Assembly: GCF_008042275.1 (NCBI RefSeq)
Contig: NZ_RDBK01000043.1
Span: 1,199,394-1,231,642 of the forward strand
Direction: 5' to 3'
From: Streptomyces sp. OR43
GTDB taxonomy: Bacteria > Actinomycetota > Actinomycetes > Streptomycetales > Streptomycetaceae
Length of the DNA: 32,249 nt
The translations under genes were made by a program, and so were the position numbers. Under the pieces are notes generated by a model that was not told the DNA's origin, did not search any database, and saw only the letters and a list, made by a program, of their open reading frames with translations. Numbering within the stretch: position 1 is the first letter of the stretch; every line of letters starts with the position of its first letter. Positions 13,997 through 21,691 of the stretch are shown piece after piece.

Positions 13997-15106
13997 ATGT
14001 CCGACTTCGTACCCGGACTCGAAGGAGTCGTCGCGTTCGAAACGGAGATCGCCGAACCCGACAAGGAAGGCGGTTCGCTGCGCTACCGAGGCGTCGACAT
14101 CGAGGATCTCGTCGGCCAGGTGTCGTTCGGCAACGTGTGGGGACTGCTGGTCGACGGAGCGTTCGCTCCCGGCCTGCCGCCCGCCGAGCCCTTCCCCATC
14201 CCGGTCCACTCCGGTGACATCCGGGTCGACGTCCAGTCCGCCCTGGCGATGCTCGCGCCCGTGTGGGGCCTGAAGCCGCTGCTGGACATCGACGAGGAGA
14301 CCGCGCGCAACGATCTGGCGCGCGCCGCCGTCATGGCCCTGTCGTACGTCGCGCAGTCCGCGCGCGGACAGGGGCGGCCGATGGTCCCGCAGAGCGAGAT
14401 CGACAAGGCGGGGTCCGTCGTGGAGCGGTTCATGATCCGCTGGCGCGGCGAGCCGGATCCGCGGCATGTGAAGGCCGTCGACGCGTACTGGACCTCGGCC
14501 GCCGAGCACGGCATGAACGCCTCGACGTTCACCGCCCGTGTCATCGCCTCCACCGGCGCCGACGTGGCCGCCGCGCTGTCCGGCGCGGTGGGCGCCATGT
14601 CGGGCCCGCTGCACGGGGGCGCGCCGTCCCGGGTCCTCGGCATGATCGAGGAGATCGAGCGGACCGGCGACGCCACCGCGTACGTGAAGCAGGCCCTGGA
14701 CCGGGGCGAGCGCCTGATGGGCTTCGGCCACCGCGTCTACCGGGCCGAGGATCCCCGCGCACGCGTCCTGCGGCGCACGGCCGAGGAGCTGGGCGCGCCG
14801 AGGTTCGAGGTGGCGCAGGCACTGGAGAAGGCCGCGCTGGAGGAGCTGCACGCGCGGCGCCCGGACCGGGTGCTGGCGACGAACGTGGAGTTCTGGGCGG
14901 CGATCATGCTGGACTTCGCGGAGGTCCCGGCGCACATGTTCACGTCGATGTTTACGTGCGCGCGTACGGCGGGCTGGTCGGCGCACATCCTGGAGCAGAA
15001 GCGGACGGGGCGCCTGGTGCGCCCGTCGGCGAAGTACGTCGGCCCGTCGACGCGCAGTCCGCGGGAGATCGACGGATACGAGCAGCTGGCGGACCTCGGG
15101 AACTGA
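13997..15106 (+). CDS. Citrate synthase-like protein
   Basis: 369 residues, ATG 13997 with GGGAG seven bases upstream. Belongs to the citrate synthase family, which condenses acetyl-CoA with oxaloacetate or a related oxoacid. His171 (EHGMNAST), His206 (PLHGGAPS) and His245 (GFGHRVYRAEDPRA) are at the family positions. The segment that normally reads NVDF, carrying the catalytic Asp, reads NVEF here (Glu298). The length and first 30 residues (LEGVVAFETEIAEPDKEGGSLRYRGVDIEDL) resemble short citrate/2-methylcitrate-type enzymes. Streptomyces usually has another, main citrate synthase, so this may have a special substrate. Transcribed alone and closed by a shared terminator. Confidence 0.9.
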   Translation: MSDFVPGLEGVVAFETEIAEPDKEGGSLRYRGVDIEDLVGQVSFGNVWGLLVDGAFAPGLPPAEPFPIPVHSGDIRVDVQSALAMLAPVWGLKPLLDIDEETARNDLARAAVMALSYVAQSARGQGRPMVPQSEIDKAGSVVERFMIRWRGEPDPRHVKAVDAYWTSAAEHGMNASTFTARVIASTGADVAAALSGAVGAMSGPLHGGAPSRVLGMIEEIERTGDATAYVKQALDRGERLMGFGHRVYRAEDPRARVLRRTAEELGAPRFEVAQALEKAALEELHARRPDRVLATNVEFWAAIMLDFAEVPAHMFTSMFTCARTAGWSAHILEQKRTGRLVRPSAKYVGPSTRSPREIDGYEQLADLGN

Positions 15107-15120
15107 GGCCCGGAGCAGGC

Positions 15121-15168
15121 TCTGACGGGCGGAGGGTTCCGTGGCGCCCCCGCGCCCCGTCCGTCAGA
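15121..15168. terminator. Bidirectional terminator
   Basis: TCTGACGGGCGG (15121-15132) pairs with CCGTCCGTCAGA (15157-15168) over 12 positions, one of them G-U. It sits between convergent genes and includes the stop codon of the minus-strand one. Confidence 0.65.
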
Positions 15169-15754
15169 TCTTGCCGTGCACGTGGGCCGTGCGGTGCTTG
15201 TCCAGGCGGAGGCCGAACTCGGCGAGGAAGCGGGGCGTGAGCTCGGGCCAGCCCCAGAAGGTGAAGCCGAGGCTGCCGTACGCGAAGGCGCTGTCCATGC
15301 CGGTCCAGTCGGTGAGCGGGGACTCGGCGCGGCAGTGCGCGCAGCGGACCGGCGCGTCGGTACCGGCGAGCCAGGCCTGCTCGGCGACGGCGAACGGGTC
15401 CCAGGCGCCGGGGATGTCGTCCCACGTCTCCTCGTCGCGGAACTCGGTGGTCTTCCCGCAACGCGGGCAGTCGGCGCCCGAGGGTTCCGCGTACTGCCCG
15501 GCGTCGAAGACCGTGCGGGTGGTCACGACCTCCAGGCCGCCCGCCTGCCACGGTTCGCTCCAGCCGCCGCTGTCGACGACGGCGCGGTGACGGGGCCCCG
15601 GCGGGTACCCCGGTCCGCCGCCGAGGACGGGCTCGGTGCGGTCCGGGCCGACGACCCCTTCGGCGACGAGCCATTCGACCACGCGCGCGGCCATCGGCAC
15701 GGCGTCCGCCTCGGAGATCTCCGTGTCGACGATCGTCTGGAAGTAGTCGCCCAT
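15164..15754 (-). CDS. Zinc-ribbon-like conserved hypothetical protein
   Basis: 196 residues, ATG 15754 (MGDYFQTIVDTEISEADAVPM). An N-terminal helical part (ARVVEWLVAEGVV) is followed by a region with two CxxC pairs, CPRCGK and CAHC, about 50 residues apart, which can bind one zinc ion. The C-terminal half is aromatic (YGSLGFTFWGWPELTPRFLAEF). I do not recognise a function; proteins of this kind are widespread in Streptomyces. A perfect 26-base palindrome lies 16 bases before its start, so its transcription or leader is probably controlled there. Confidence 0.8.
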   Translation of the reverse strand: MGDYFQTIVDTEISEADAVPMAARVVEWLVAEGVVGPDRTEPVLGGGPGYPPGPRHRAVVDSGGWSEPWQAGGLEVVTTRTVFDAGQYAEPSGADCPRCGKTTEFRDEETWDDIPGAWDPFAVAEQAWLAGTDAPVRCAHCRAESPLTDWTGMDSAFAYGSLGFTFWGWPELTPRFLAEFGLRLDKHRTAHVHGKI

Positions 15755-15770
15755 CAGTGCCCCCGTGGCT

Positions 15771-15796
15771 CGGTACGGTCCAGCTGGACCGTACCG
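15771..15796. promoter_or_regulatory. Perfect 26-base palindrome
   Basis: CGGTACGGTCCAG followed by its exact reverse complement, with no spacer, 16 bases before the ATG of the zinc-ribbon-like gene. The symmetry and position suit a dimeric repressor operator. A 13-base-pair RNA stem without a loop would be strained, so a DNA site is likelier than an RNA hairpin. Confidence 0.6.
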
Positions 15797-16127
15797 CGGC
15801 GGGATGGGCGGCGTCCTCCACGGCGGTGAACGCAAGCGTTGCCGGCGGGTCCGGAGAGGGGCGGGCGCGGACGGGTGGAGCCCGCCGCCCGGCACGCGCA
15901 GGGCCGGCGCGGAGGCCCGGTCGCACCCGTCGCGCACCTGTGCCGTGCCTGTGGCGAGTCTGTGTCATTCCCACCCCAGTCTGGGATGGGCGTCGCGGCG
16001 CGCCTCGTTGACACACCGCTGTCTGCGTGGCGCTCCGACGCCTCCGGCCTCACGGCCGGGGGCGTCGTCCAGTTGTTGAACGTTCCGGCTGTCGTCCACG
16101 GCAGCCCTCACTGCCAGTTAGGCCAAA
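15797..16127. other. Intergenic region with strong hairpin
   Basis: No supported gene. At 16037-16066 GACGCCTCCGGCC - four bases - GGCCGGGGGCGTC forms a 13-base-pair stem (one T-G pair), some 60 bases before the lipoprotein start. A smaller imperfect hairpin is at about 15970-15990. Confidence 0.5.
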
Positions 16128-16775
16128 ATGACACACAAGGGACGCATCGTCTTCGCAGCCGCCCTCACCGCCACCCTGGGCCTCGGACTCACGGCCTGCA
16201 ACGACGGCGAGGACTCGGCATCGACCCAGGAATCGCCTTCGGCCTCCGCCCCGGCATCGTCCGACCCGGGCAGCGAGAGCCCGTCCGCCGATACCGGCGA
16301 CGACGCCGCCGCCCCGGCCGACGGTGACGTCGCCGCACCGGGCACGAAGCTCAAGATCGGCGACCGGGCCATCCTGCCGTTCAAGTACGGGACCGAGAAG
16401 AAGGGCACGATCGCCGTGACGGTCACGGCGATCGAGAAGGGCGCCGAGGCCGACATGGCCGCGTTCGGCGAGAAGGCGAAGGGCATGACGCCCTACTACA
16501 TCCGCATGAAGGTGGAGAACGTCGGCGGCACCGACCTGTCGTACTCGTCGCTGAAGCTGCGCGGCAAGCTCGCGGGTGGCGGCCCCACGGGCGTCATTCT
16601 GATCGGCGACCTCCCGGGCAAGTGCGACAGCGAGTCGGCGCCCCGCGAATTCGCCGCCAAGGGCGCCTCGTTCGAGACCTGTTCGCTCAGCGCCACGAAG
16701 ACCGATCCCATCGCGGCCGCCTCGTTCGAGGAGGGTGACGCGTACAGCGACAGCCCGGTCCTCTGGACCAGCTGA
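16128..16775 (+). CDS. Secreted lipoprotein, DUF4352-like
   Basis: 215 residues, ATG 16128. A type II signal peptide (KGRIVFAAALTATLGLGLTAC) has the lipobox LTAC with lipidated Cys24. Residues 25-70 are an acidic Ser/Ala/Pro/Asp linker that spans the envelope. The remainder is a beta-rich domain (KIGDRAILPFKYGTEKKG ... YYIRMKVENVGGTDLSY) like the immunoglobulin-like DUF4352 fold of Streptomyces surface lipoproteins, with two cysteines (CDSES, FETCSL) likely paired. Outer face of the membrane. No enzymatic residues seen and no functional partner beside it. Confidence 0.85.
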   Translation: MTHKGRIVFAAALTATLGLGLTACNDGEDSASTQESPSASAPASSDPGSESPSADTGDDAAAPADGDVAAPGTKLKIGDRAILPFKYGTEKKGTIAVTVTAIEKGAEADMAAFGEKAKGMTPYYIRMKVENVGGTDLSYSSLKLRGKLAGGGPTGVILIGDLPGKCDSESAPREFAAKGASFETCSLSATKTDPIAAASFEEGDAYSDSPVLWTS

Positions 16776-16791
16776 CCACCCGTTCCCGAGT

Positions 16792-16835
16792 CCGCCGGCC
16801 GGGCATCCCGTCCCTGACGGATGCCCGGCCGGCGG
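16792..16835. terminator. Strong bidirectional terminator
   Basis: A perfect 17-base-pair stem (16792-16808 with 16819-16835, core GGCCGGGCATCC) and a ten-base loop, 17 bases after the lipoprotein stop. It separates the lipoprotein from the minus-strand acetyltransferase ending at 16953. Confidence 0.85.
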
Positions 16836-16952
16836 CCCGCCCGCGCTCTACAGCTTTCCGGCGAGGAGCACGGCGCGGTGGCCGCCCGGCCGGTGGCCGA
16901 CCTCGCGCTGTCGCCGAGTCCTGACGCGGGCGGGCGCGCGCGCTGCCGGGTG

Positions 16953-17456
16953 TCAGGGCAACGGGCGCGTCAGCCAGACCACTTCGCCCTTGTCCTCCAC
17001 GGTGACGCGGTCCCGCGCGAACCCGAGCTTCTCCAGGACGCGGAACGACGCGGTGTTCGCCGCGTCGACGGTCGCCCCGATCCGCTGCCGCCCGGTCGCC
17101 GCGGCGGCGTCGAGCACGGCGCGGGCGGCTTCGGTGGCGTAGCCGTGGCCGTGCACGCGCCGGAACAGCTCGTAGGCGATCTCGGGCTCCTCCAGGGTGG
17201 AGCGGCCGATGATGAGTCCGCAGTACCCGATGAAGTCGCCTTCGTCGCGGCGCTGGATGGGCAGCAGGGCGATCCCGGTCGTCCCGGTCGCGGTGATCAG
17301 TTGCGCGATGAGGTTCCGGGTGTACGCGAGCGTGTCCGTTCCCTCGCCGCGTTCGGCGCGCAGGGCGCGGAGTTCGGCGGCGTCCGCGTCGGACCACGGG
17401 CGCAGGATCAGCCGCTCGGTCTCCAGGTGGAACGACATCGTCTCGTACGCGGTCAT
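16953..17456 (-). CDS. GNAT N-acetyltransferase (RimJ/RimL type)
   Basis: 167 residues, ATG 17456 (MTAYETMSFHLETERLILRPW); the Met at 17438 is an alternative start. The opening LETERLILRPW, the acceptor-side IAYELFRRVHGHGYATEAARAVLDAA (acetyl-CoA pyrophosphate loop HGHGYA) and NTASFRVLEKLGF are the hallmarks of the RimJ/RimL group, which acetylates protein N-termini or small amines. The substrate is not known. It follows a second GNAT gene after 38 bases on the same strand and is probably co-transcribed with it. Confidence 0.88.
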   Translation of the reverse strand: MTAYETMSFHLETERLILRPWSDADAAELRALRAERGEGTDTLAYTRNLIAQLITATGTTGIALLPIQRRDEGDFIGYCGLIIGRSTLEEPEIAYELFRRVHGHGYATEAARAVLDAAAATGRQRIGATVDAANTASFRVLEKLGFARDRVTVEDKGEVVWLTRPLP

Positions 17457-17494
17457 GCCCAAGCCCTCCAAGGGAACCTCACGGACCGTGCGGG

Positions 17495-18040
17495 TCAGGG
17501 CCGGTCCAGGCCCCACGTCTGGAGGACGAACGGCCGGCCCTTCTCCTCGCCCTTGATCAGCGGCACGTCGAGCAGGCGGAAGCCCGTCTTCCTCGCCACG
17601 GCGACGCTGGGCGCGTTCTCGGCCTCCACCTCCAGGATCAGCTGGTCCACGCCCAGTTCCCCGAAGGCGTACGCGGCCATCACCCGCACCGCCCGCGCCG
17701 CCAGGCCCTGGCCGCGGTGGGCGGGGCCGACCGCGTAGCCGATCTCGTTGCCCTCGGGGGCGCGCCGCAGCATGACCTCGCCGAGTGCGGCGCCGCCGTC
17801 GGTGGTGATGGCGAGCAGGATCGTCGTGCCCTCCCGCCGCAGCTGCCGGGCCCGGTCCAGCCGCGTCCGGGCGGCCTTCTCGTCGAAGGGCGAGACGATC
17901 GGGGTCCAGTGCGCGACGTCGGGGTGGTCGAAGAGGTCCGGCATCGCGGCCAGGTCCGCCTCCGTCCAGTCGCGCAGGACGAGACCTTCGCCCGTGAGTT
18001 CGACGTGGTCGGGGAAGGGGGGTGGGGTGCTGCCGCTCAT
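17495..18040 (-). CDS. GNAT N-acetyltransferase
   Basis: 181 residues, ATG 18040 (MSGSTPPPFPDHVELTGEGLVLRDW). RimJ/RimL-like architecture: LVLRDWTEADLAAM at the start, IGYAVGPAHRGQGLAARAVRVMAAY as the acetyl-CoA loop (HRGQGLA) and NAPSVAVARKTGFRLL near the end. It is the first gene of a two-gene GNAT unit. The two proteins share little sequence beyond the family motifs, so they are not recent duplicates. Confidence 0.88.
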   Translation of the reverse strand: MSGSTPPPFPDHVELTGEGLVLRDWTEADLAAMPDLFDHPDVAHWTPIVSPFDEKAARTRLDRARQLRREGTTILLAITTDGGAALGEVMLRRAPEGNEIGYAVGPAHRGQGLAARAVRVMAAYAFGELGVDQLILEVEAENAPSVAVARKTGFRLLDVPLIKGEEKGRPFVLQTWGLDRP

Positions 18041-18148
18041 GGTGCGGACCATATACGGGCAACTCGCTGACACCAAGGCGTTTCCTGCGCCACACTCTGG
18101 CTCCGGACCATGACAGAACGGTCCTGACCAGTGAAAGGCGGGACCCTC

Positions 18149-18724
18149 ATGTTCGACGACATGCGGCAGTTACGGAAGGTCGTCCGAAGACGGGACGCGC
18201 TCCGATACGGGGGAATCGGCCTGCTCACGGTCGCCCTGGCGGCCTGCTCCCGGGACAAGGGAACCGACGGATCGCTGGAGGCGCCGGGCGCGGCGGGCAG
18301 ACCGGCTGCCACGCCAACGGTCGCCGGAGCGGCGGTCGAGGCCTTCGTCAGCGGCGCCTGGAAGCTCTCGTACTCCCCGGAGGGACGGGTCAACGACGCG
18401 TATCAGCGGATCGCGTTCACAGGCCGCCGGTGGAGTCTCGACGGGGACGACGAGACGGGCTCCTTCGAGCTCTCCGGGAGCGAGCTGGTGGTCCGGGTCG
18501 ACGGCCGGACCTCCGACAACGTATGGGCCGCGTCCGGCATGCCCGCCACAGTCGGCGAGAAGGCCGCCCACACCCTCCAGTGGGGCCATGACGAGGAGTC
18601 CGGCCCCGTCGACCCCGGCTCGCCGGTGGACACCACACCCACGCCGCTGCCCGTCGTCTGGGACGGCAGAACGCTCAGGATCCGGGCCGGGAACGGCCTG
18701 GAGATCACGGCCGTACGCGCCTGA
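18149..18724 (+). CDS. Tat-type lipoprotein of unknown function
   Basis: 191 residues from ATG 18149, with AAAGGCGGGA upstream; GTG 18131 is in frame but would place this ribosome site inside the gene. The signal VRRRDALRYGGIGLLTVALAAC has twin arginines before a short hydrophobic core and a lipobox ALAAC (Cys33), so it is probably exported folded and lipidated. The mature part is a small beta domain (WKLSYSPEGRVNDAYQRIAFTGRRWSL ... GSFELSGSELVVRVDG) without a family I recognise. Divergent from the GNAT pair and convergent with the TetR gene. Confidence 0.75.
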   Translation: MFDDMRQLRKVVRRRDALRYGGIGLLTVALAACSRDKGTDGSLEAPGAAGRPAATPTVAGAAVEAFVSGAWKLSYSPEGRVNDAYQRIAFTGRRWSLDGDDETGSFELSGSELVVRVDGRTSDNVWAASGMPATVGEKAAHTLQWGHDEESGPVDPGSPVDTTPTPLPVVWDGRTLRIRAGNGLEITAVRA

Positions 18725-18755
18725 GGCGGCCCGGCCCCTCAACCCCCCGGCCCCC

Positions 18756-19334
18756 TCACCCCAGCGACTCGTCCACCAGGGCCGCCCACTGCGCCACGAC
18801 CCGCCCCCGGCGGGCCGTGTCGTCGGTGAGGACGTTGGCGAGGCCGAGGCCGCGGGCCATGTCGAGGAGGCCCTGGACGGTCTCGCGTACGCCGGGACGG
18901 GTCTCGTCGGCGTTCAGGAGACCGACCGCGATGCGGTGGGTCTCGCGGCCGACGCGGGCTTCGAGTTCGGTGACGCGGGGGCGGAGCTGGTCCTCGTTGG
19001 AGGCGGCGACCCAGAGCTGGAGCGCGGCGCGGAAGAGCGGGCCGGTGTAGAGGTCGACGAGGGCGGCGACCACCGCGGCGCGGTCCTGGTCGGGGACGGC
19101 GCGCAGCGCGGCGGAGCGTTCCTCGGCGACGTATTCGACGGCTGCGGTGAACAGGTCCTCGCGGGTCGGGAAGTGGTGCTGGGCGGCGCCGCGGGAGACC
19201 CCGGCGCGCTCCGCGACGGCGGAGACGGTGGAGCCTGCCCAGCCGTGTTCGGCGAGGCAGGCGACCGCGGCCGCCAGCAGCCGCCGGCGGGTGGCGCGGC
19301 TGCGGTCCTGCTTGGGTGGGGTCAGAGCCGCCAT
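18756..19334 (-). CDS. TetR-family regulator, last gene of the carboxylation operon
   Basis: 192 residues, ATG 19334. The N-terminal helix-turn-helix (RRRLLAAAVACLAEHGWAGSTVSAVAERAGVSRGAAQHHFPTR, 16-58) is typical TetR; the C-terminal helical domain binds a ligand, most likely an acyl-CoA or acid of the pathway. It overlaps the preceding hydratase gene by 13 bases and so is translated with it. By analogy with AtuR and LiuR-type control of similar clusters, it probably represses its own operon; the palindrome at 29190-29211 is the best candidate site. Confidence 0.9.
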   Translation of the reverse strand: MAALTPPKQDRSRATRRRLLAAAVACLAEHGWAGSTVSAVAERAGVSRGAAQHHFPTREDLFTAAVEYVAEERSAALRAVPDQDRAAVVAALVDLYTGPLFRAALQLWVAASNEDQLRPRVTELEARVGRETHRIAVGLLNADETRPGVRETVQGLLDMARGLGLANVLTDDTARRGRVVAQWAALVDESLG

Positions 19335-20056
19335 GCGGGATCCCGTCGTTCCAGGAAGGCCGTCATCCCCTCCCGTGCCTCGTCGGAGGCGAAGAGTGCC
19401 GCGGAGCGGGCGATGAGGTCTTCGGCTAGCTGGTCGAAAGTCTCCCGCACAGTAGCCGTGACCAGCTCCTTCGATGCGGCCAGCCCCAGGGGCGAGGCTT
19501 GGCGCAGTCCGTCGAGTACCGGTACGAGCGCCTTGTCCACGTCCTCGGCGGCGAGCGTGACGAGGCCGGTCCTGGCGGCTTCGGCCGCGTCGAAGCGTTC
19601 GCCCGTGAGGTAGTAGCGGGCTGCCGCGCGGGGGTCCAGGCGGGGCAGCAGCGGCAGGGAGATGACGGCGGGGGCGAGGCCGAGGCGGGATTCGGTGAGG
19701 GCGAAGGAGGAGTCGGGGCCGGCCACCGAGATGTCGCAGGCGCCCAGCAGTCCGAGGCCGCCCGCCCGGACGTGACCGGTGACCCGGGCGACGACCGGTC
19801 GGGGGAGGGTGATGATCTGGCGCATGAGGGCGACGAAGGCGTGCGGGTCGGCGGGGGCCCTGAGGTCCGCGCCCGCACAGAACGTGTTGCCGGTGTGGGT
19901 CAGGACCACCGCCCGTACGGTGTCGTCCGCCGCGCAGGCGGCGAGCGCTTCGGACAGTCCCGCCACGAGCGATGCGCTCAGGGCGTTGCGGTTGGCCGGG
20001 GAGTCGAGTGTGAGCGTGGTGACACCCCGGTCGTGGGTGGGCGGGGCGAGGGTCAT
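19322..20056 (-). CDS. Enoyl-CoA hydratase/isomerase family protein
   Basis: 244 residues, ATG 20056, overlapping the ligase stop by four bases (ATGA). Crotonase fold: the oxyanion loop FCAGADLRAP (about 59-68) and the second loop RAGGLGLLGACDISVAG. It should hydrate the glutaconyl-type CoA made by the carboxylase, as AtuE or LiuC do. Of the two catalytic glutamates of crotonases the first (GGCE) is replaced by Gly in AGGLG, while the second is kept in TESRLGL. This makes water addition by the classic two-Glu mechanism uncertain. Co-transcribed upstream of the TetR. Confidence 0.9.
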   Translation of the reverse strand: MTLAPPTHDRGVTTLTLDSPANRNALSASLVAGLSEALAACAADDTVRAVVLTHTGNTFCAGADLRAPADPHAFVALMRQIITLPRPVVARVTGHVRAGGLGLLGACDISVAGPDSSFALTESRLGLAPAVISLPLLPRLDPRAAARYYLTGERFDAAEAARTGLVTLAAEDVDKALVPVLDGLRQASPLGLAASKELVTATVRETFDQLAEDLIARSAALFASDEAREGMTAFLERRDPAWRL

Positions 20057-21630
20057 GACTGCCTCTTCTCCCTGTCGCGCAGTTCGCGGCGGAGGATCTT
20101 GCCGGATACCGCGCGCGGGACGGCGTCGACGAACTCCACGCGGCGGATCTTCTTGTACGGGGCGACCTGTGCGGCCACGAACGCCATGACGTCGTCCGCC
20201 GTGAGGTCCGGAGTGGCCGGCTGGCGTACGAGGAAGGCCTTCGGGATCTCGTTGCCGTCGGCGTCGTTCACGCCGATGACGGCCGCGTCGGCGACGGCCT
20301 CGTGGGTGAGGAGGAGCGCTTCGAGTTCGGCGGGGGCGACCTGGTAGCCCTTGTACTTGATGAGTTCCTTGACCCGGTCGACGACGAAGAGCCAGCCGTC
20401 CGCGTCGACGCGTCCGACGTCGCCGGTGTGCACCCAGCCGTCGCCGTCGATCATGGCGTCGGTGTCTTCGGGGCGGCCGAGGTAGCCCTTCATCACCTGG
20501 GGGCCGCGGATGAGGATCTCGCCGTCGGCGTCGATGCCGAGGTCCGTCCCGGGGTCCTCGATGGACGTGATCCGCATCTCGGTGCTCGGCAGCAGCTTCC
20601 CCACGGCTCCGGGCGGCGGGTTCTCCACTTCGAGGGGCACGACGTGGGTGCCGGGCGAGAGCTCCGTCATGCCGTACGCCTGCCGTACGGCCGGTATGCC
20701 GAGGCGGGCGGAGCAGGCGGCGGCGAGGTCGGCGTCCAGGGGTGCGGCGGCGCTGACGATGTACTCCAGCGAGGACAGGTCGTAGTCGCCGACGGCCGGG
20801 TGCTTGGCGAGGGCCAGGACGATGGGCGGGGCCACGTACAGCCCTGTGATGCGGTGTTCCTGGATCACGCCGAGGAACTGGTCCAGGTCGAAGCGGGGCA
20901 GCACGACGACGGTGGCCCCGCAGCGCAGCGGGACGTTCATCAGGGCGGTCAGCCCGTAGATGTGGAAGAAGGGGAGAACGGCCAGGATGCTGTGGCCGGG
21001 TTCCATGGGGATGAAGGGGCGCAGCTGCTCCAGGTTGGTGCCGATGGAGCGGTGGGTGAGCATGACGCCCTTGGGGGCGCCGGTGGTCCCGGAGGAGTAC
21101 GGGAGTGCGGCGATGTCCTCCGGGCCGAACGCGATCTCGGGTTCGGGGGCGGTGGAGCCCAGCATGTCGAGGACGGACGTGTGGCCCTCGGCCTGGTCGC
21201 AGACGAAGATCTCCCGGACGCCGCCGGCGAGTTCGGCGGCCCGGCGGGCGACGTCGAGGAACAGGGACACGGTGACGATCCAGCGGGCGTCGGAGTCCTT
21301 GAGCTGTTTGGCGAACTCCTCGGCGGTGGCCAGCGGATGCACCGTGGTGACGGCCGCTCCGGCGCGCGTGGCCCCGTAGAAGACGGCCGGGTAGGCGATC
21401 GTGTTGGGGCTGTGCAGGGCCAGCACGTCTCCCTTGCGCACGCCCGCTTCGGCGAGGTGCGCGGCGATGCGGCGGTGGAACGTGTCGAGCTGGGCGTACG
21501 TGACGGAGAGGCCGTTCGTTCCGTCGATGAGGGCGACGGTGTCGCCGAAGGCGGCGGCCCCGCCGAGGACCGTTTCGTGGATGGGTGTTTCGAGGGCCGG
21601 AACGTCTTCGTACTCGCTGTGGAACACCAT
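20053..21630 (-). CDS. Acyl/aryl-CoA ligase, 4-coumarate:CoA ligase family
   Basis: 525 residues, ATG 21630. ANL-superfamily adenylate-forming enzyme that activates a carboxylic acid with ATP and CoA. P-loop YSSGTTGAPKG at 178-188, AYGMTELSPGTH as A5, WLFVVDRVKELIKYKGYQVAPAE as hinge and A8, and the catalytic Lys511 in GKILRREL. From memory the S. coelicolor gene in this position is SCO4383, described as a cinnamate/4-coumarate:CoA ligase. The neighbours suggest the physiological substrate may be a branched or terpenoid acid instead, giving the CoA ester for the dehydrogenase. 61 bases separate it from the dehydrogenase gene. Confidence 0.93.
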   Translation of the reverse strand: MVFHSEYEDVPALETPIHETVLGGAAAFGDTVALIDGTNGLSVTYAQLDTFHRRIAAHLAEAGVRKGDVLALHSPNTIAYPAVFYGATRAGAAVTTVHPLATAEEFAKQLKDSDARWIVTVSLFLDVARRAAELAGGVREIFVCDQAEGHTSVLDMLGSTAPEPEIAFGPEDIAALPYSSGTTGAPKGVMLTHRSIGTNLEQLRPFIPMEPGHSILAVLPFFHIYGLTALMNVPLRCGATVVVLPRFDLDQFLGVIQEHRITGLYVAPPIVLALAKHPAVGDYDLSSLEYIVSAAAPLDADLAAACSARLGIPAVRQAYGMTELSPGTHVVPLEVENPPPGAVGKLLPSTEMRITSIEDPGTDLGIDADGEILIRGPQVMKGYLGRPEDTDAMIDGDGWVHTGDVGRVDADGWLFVVDRVKELIKYKGYQVAPAELEALLLTHEAVADAAVIGVNDADGNEIPKAFLVRQPATPDLTADDVMAFVAAQVAPYKKIRRVEFVDAVPRAVSGKILRRELRDREKRQS

Positions 21631-21691
21631 GACGGTTCCCTTCGACGCGGGCAGGGCGGGCCGTGGACGGTTGGCTGGAGCCGGTGAGGGC

